6,137 nt of DNA from an uncultured Christensenellaceae bacterium (GTDB lineage: Bacteria; Bacillota; Clostridia; Christensenellales; Aristaeellaceae), in the NCBI GenBank assembly GCA_905236495.1, contig CAJOPV010000133.1:1-6137 (forward strand). Reading direction: 5' to 3'. This document shows, piece after piece, positions 5,024 through 6,137 of the stretch. A program made the position numbers and the translations under genes. The notes below the pieces were generated by a model. It saw only the letters and a program-made list of their open reading frames with translations. It ran no database searches and was not told where the DNA came from. Position 1 is the stretch's first letter. Every line of letters begins with the position of its first letter.

Positions 5024-6137
5024 CGCTGTTTGAGCAAAACGAGCGCTCCGGCGCGCCCCTGGCGGACAGGATGCGCCCCCGGACGCTGGAGGAGTTTTTC
5101 GGGCAGGAGCATATCGTGGGAAAGGGGAAGCTTTTGCGCCGGGCCATCGAGGCGGACAGGCTCACCTCCTCTATCTTCTGGGGCCCTCCGGGCTGCGGCA
5201 AAACCACCCTGGCCTCCATCATCGCTCACCAGACCAACGCGGCCTTTGTCAAAATGAACGCCGTCACCTCCGGGGTTTCGGATGTTCGGGAGGAGCTTAA
5301 AAAGGCGGCGGACCGCCGGGCGCTGTACGGGCAGGCCACGTATCTTCTGCTGGATGAATGCCACCGCTGGAGCAAAGCCCAAAGCGATTCCATCCTGCCC
5401 GCCATGGAGGAGGGGCTGATCCGCTTTATCGGCTCCACCACCGAAAACCCCATGATCTCCATGACCCCCGCCATCGTATCCCGCTGCCGCATTTTCGCCT
5501 TCGAGGCCCTGACACGGCAGGACGTGGAAAAAGCGCTCAAGCGGGCCTGCGAGGATCGGGAACGGGGCCTGGGGAACATGAACGTGGATCTGGACGAGGA
5601 CGCGCTGCACCATATTTCCTTTATCGCCAACGGGGACGTGCGCACGGCGCTGAACGCCCTGGAGCTGGCGGCCCTCACCACCCCCACCGTGGGCGGGCGC
5701 ATCCATATCACGCTGCCCATTGCGGAGGAAAGCATCCAGAAGCCCATCATACGCTGCGACGATACGCTGTTTTATGATATGCTCAGCGCCTTCTGCAAGT
5801 CCCTCAGGGGCGGGGACTGCGACGCGGCGCTTCTGTGGTTTTCCCGGCTGCTTTACGCCGGGGCGGACCCCCGGATGCTGGCCCGGCGCATCGTGGCCCA
5901 CGCCAGCGAGGACGTGGGATTGGCGAACCCCGCCGCCATGCTGCAGGCGGTGGCAGCCATGCAGGCGCTGGAAATGATCGGCATGCCGGAGGCCAAGCTG
6001 CCCCTGACCCAGGCCATCCTGGCGGTATGCAACAGCCCCAAATCCAATTCCGTCGTCATGGCTATCGACGCCGCCATGGCGGATGCGGAGGGCGGCGGCT
6101 TCGGCCCCGTGCCGCCTCACCTTCGGGATACCAGCTA
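5020..6137 (+). CDS. rarA: Replication-associated recombination protein RarA (partial)
   Basis: RarA (MgsA; related to eukaryotic WRNIP1/Mgs1) is an AAA+ ATPase of the clamp-loader clade that acts at stalled replication forks and in RecA-linked repair. The first 372 residues are present; the reading frame runs off the window end, so the last part of the C-terminal tetramerisation region is missing. Visible landmarks are DRMRPRTLEEFFGQEHIVG (17-35), Walker A GPPGCGKTT (55-63), Walker B LLLDE (109-113), sensor 1 GSTTENP (138-144), the SRCR arginine-finger region (154-157) and sensor 2 GDVRTALNALE (205-215). The C-terminal domain contains ARRIVAHASEDVGLANP (288-304) and CNSPKSNSV (337-345). The text after Walker B, ECHRWSKAQSD, departs from the usual EIHRFNKAQQD. 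The ATG at 5020 overlaps the nitroreductase stop (ATGA) and follows GGAGG (5008-5012) by 7 nt, so the two genes are probably translationally coupled. Confidence 0.96.
   Translation, partial: MTLFEQNERSGAPLADRMRPRTLEEFFGQEHIVGKGKLLRRAIEADRLTSSIFWGPPGCGKTTLASIIAHQTNAAFVKMNAVTSGVSDVREELKKAADRRALYGQATYLLLDECHRWSKAQSDSILPAMEEGLIRFIGSTTENPMISMTPAIVSRCRIFAFEALTRQDVEKALKRACEDRERGLGNMNVDLDEDALHHISFIANGDVRTALNALELAALTTPTVGGRIHITLPIAEESIQKPIIRCDDTLFYDMLSAFCKSLRGGDCDAALLWFSRLLYAGADPRMLARRIVAHASEDVGLANPAAMLQAVAAMQALEMIGMPEAKLPLTQAILAVCNSPKSNSVVMAIDAAMADAEGGGFGPVPPHLRDTS

Noticed and set aside
4858..6120. A long (420-codon) minus-strand open frame antisense to rarA
   Set aside because: It has low-complexity His/Gly/Ala/Gln-rich translation, no family resemblance, and lies opposite a clearly conserved rarA; GC-rich codon use opens such frames by chance.

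Overview
The window looks like chromosomal DNA from a GC-rich, endospore-forming member of the Bacillota, probably class Clostridia. The grounds are strong GGAGG-type ribosome binding sites before almost every gene, tightly packed and overlapping genes, a Gram-positive-style Lgt, a CotF-like spore coat pair, RecX and RarA. The species cannot be named from the sequence alone. No tRNA, rRNA, IS element, CRISPR array or phage gene was seen. The content is ordinary core or near-core genome, and I found no clear sign of a new defence or mobile system.

Layout, left to right. (1) lgt (+), prolipoprotein diacylglyceryl transferase, ends at a strong stem-loop terminator (843-899). (2) A convergent two-gene minus-strand operon (1428 to 907) encodes a 69-aa CotF-partner-like protein and a 97-aa CotF-like spore coat protein. 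(3) Diverging from it is a plus-strand pair: a cytoplasmic-looking serine hydrolase of the beta-lactamase/PBP fold (1499-2635) and recX (2623-3240), overlapping by 13 bp. (4) A convergent minus-strand AEC-family permease gene (4132 to 3209) overlaps the recX 3' end by 32 bp. Its apparent intrinsic terminator lies inside the recX coding sequence. (5) A compact 129-bp intergenic region (4133-4261) carries two back-to-back sigma-A-type promoters. The leftward one is a perfect TTGACA-17-TATAAT; the rightward one is TTGACG-17-TACACT with an extended -10. (6) The rightward promoter serves a nitroreductase of the TM1586 type (4262-5023), joined by a 4-bp ATGA overlap to rarA (5020 to past the window end), the AAA+ replication/recombination ATPase.

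Functionally the genes fall into envelope maturation (lgt), sporulation (coat pair), small-molecule transport and redox (AEC permease, nitroreductase), an uncharacterised hydrolase, and two modulators of RecA-linked DNA repair (recX, rarA) about 1.8 kb apart. Each repair gene is the downstream, translationally coupled partner of an apparently metabolic gene. The most interesting points are regulatory: the divergent promoter pair with a very short predicted leader on one side, the AEC terminator hidden antisense within recX, and the lgt terminator with a third competing stem arm.
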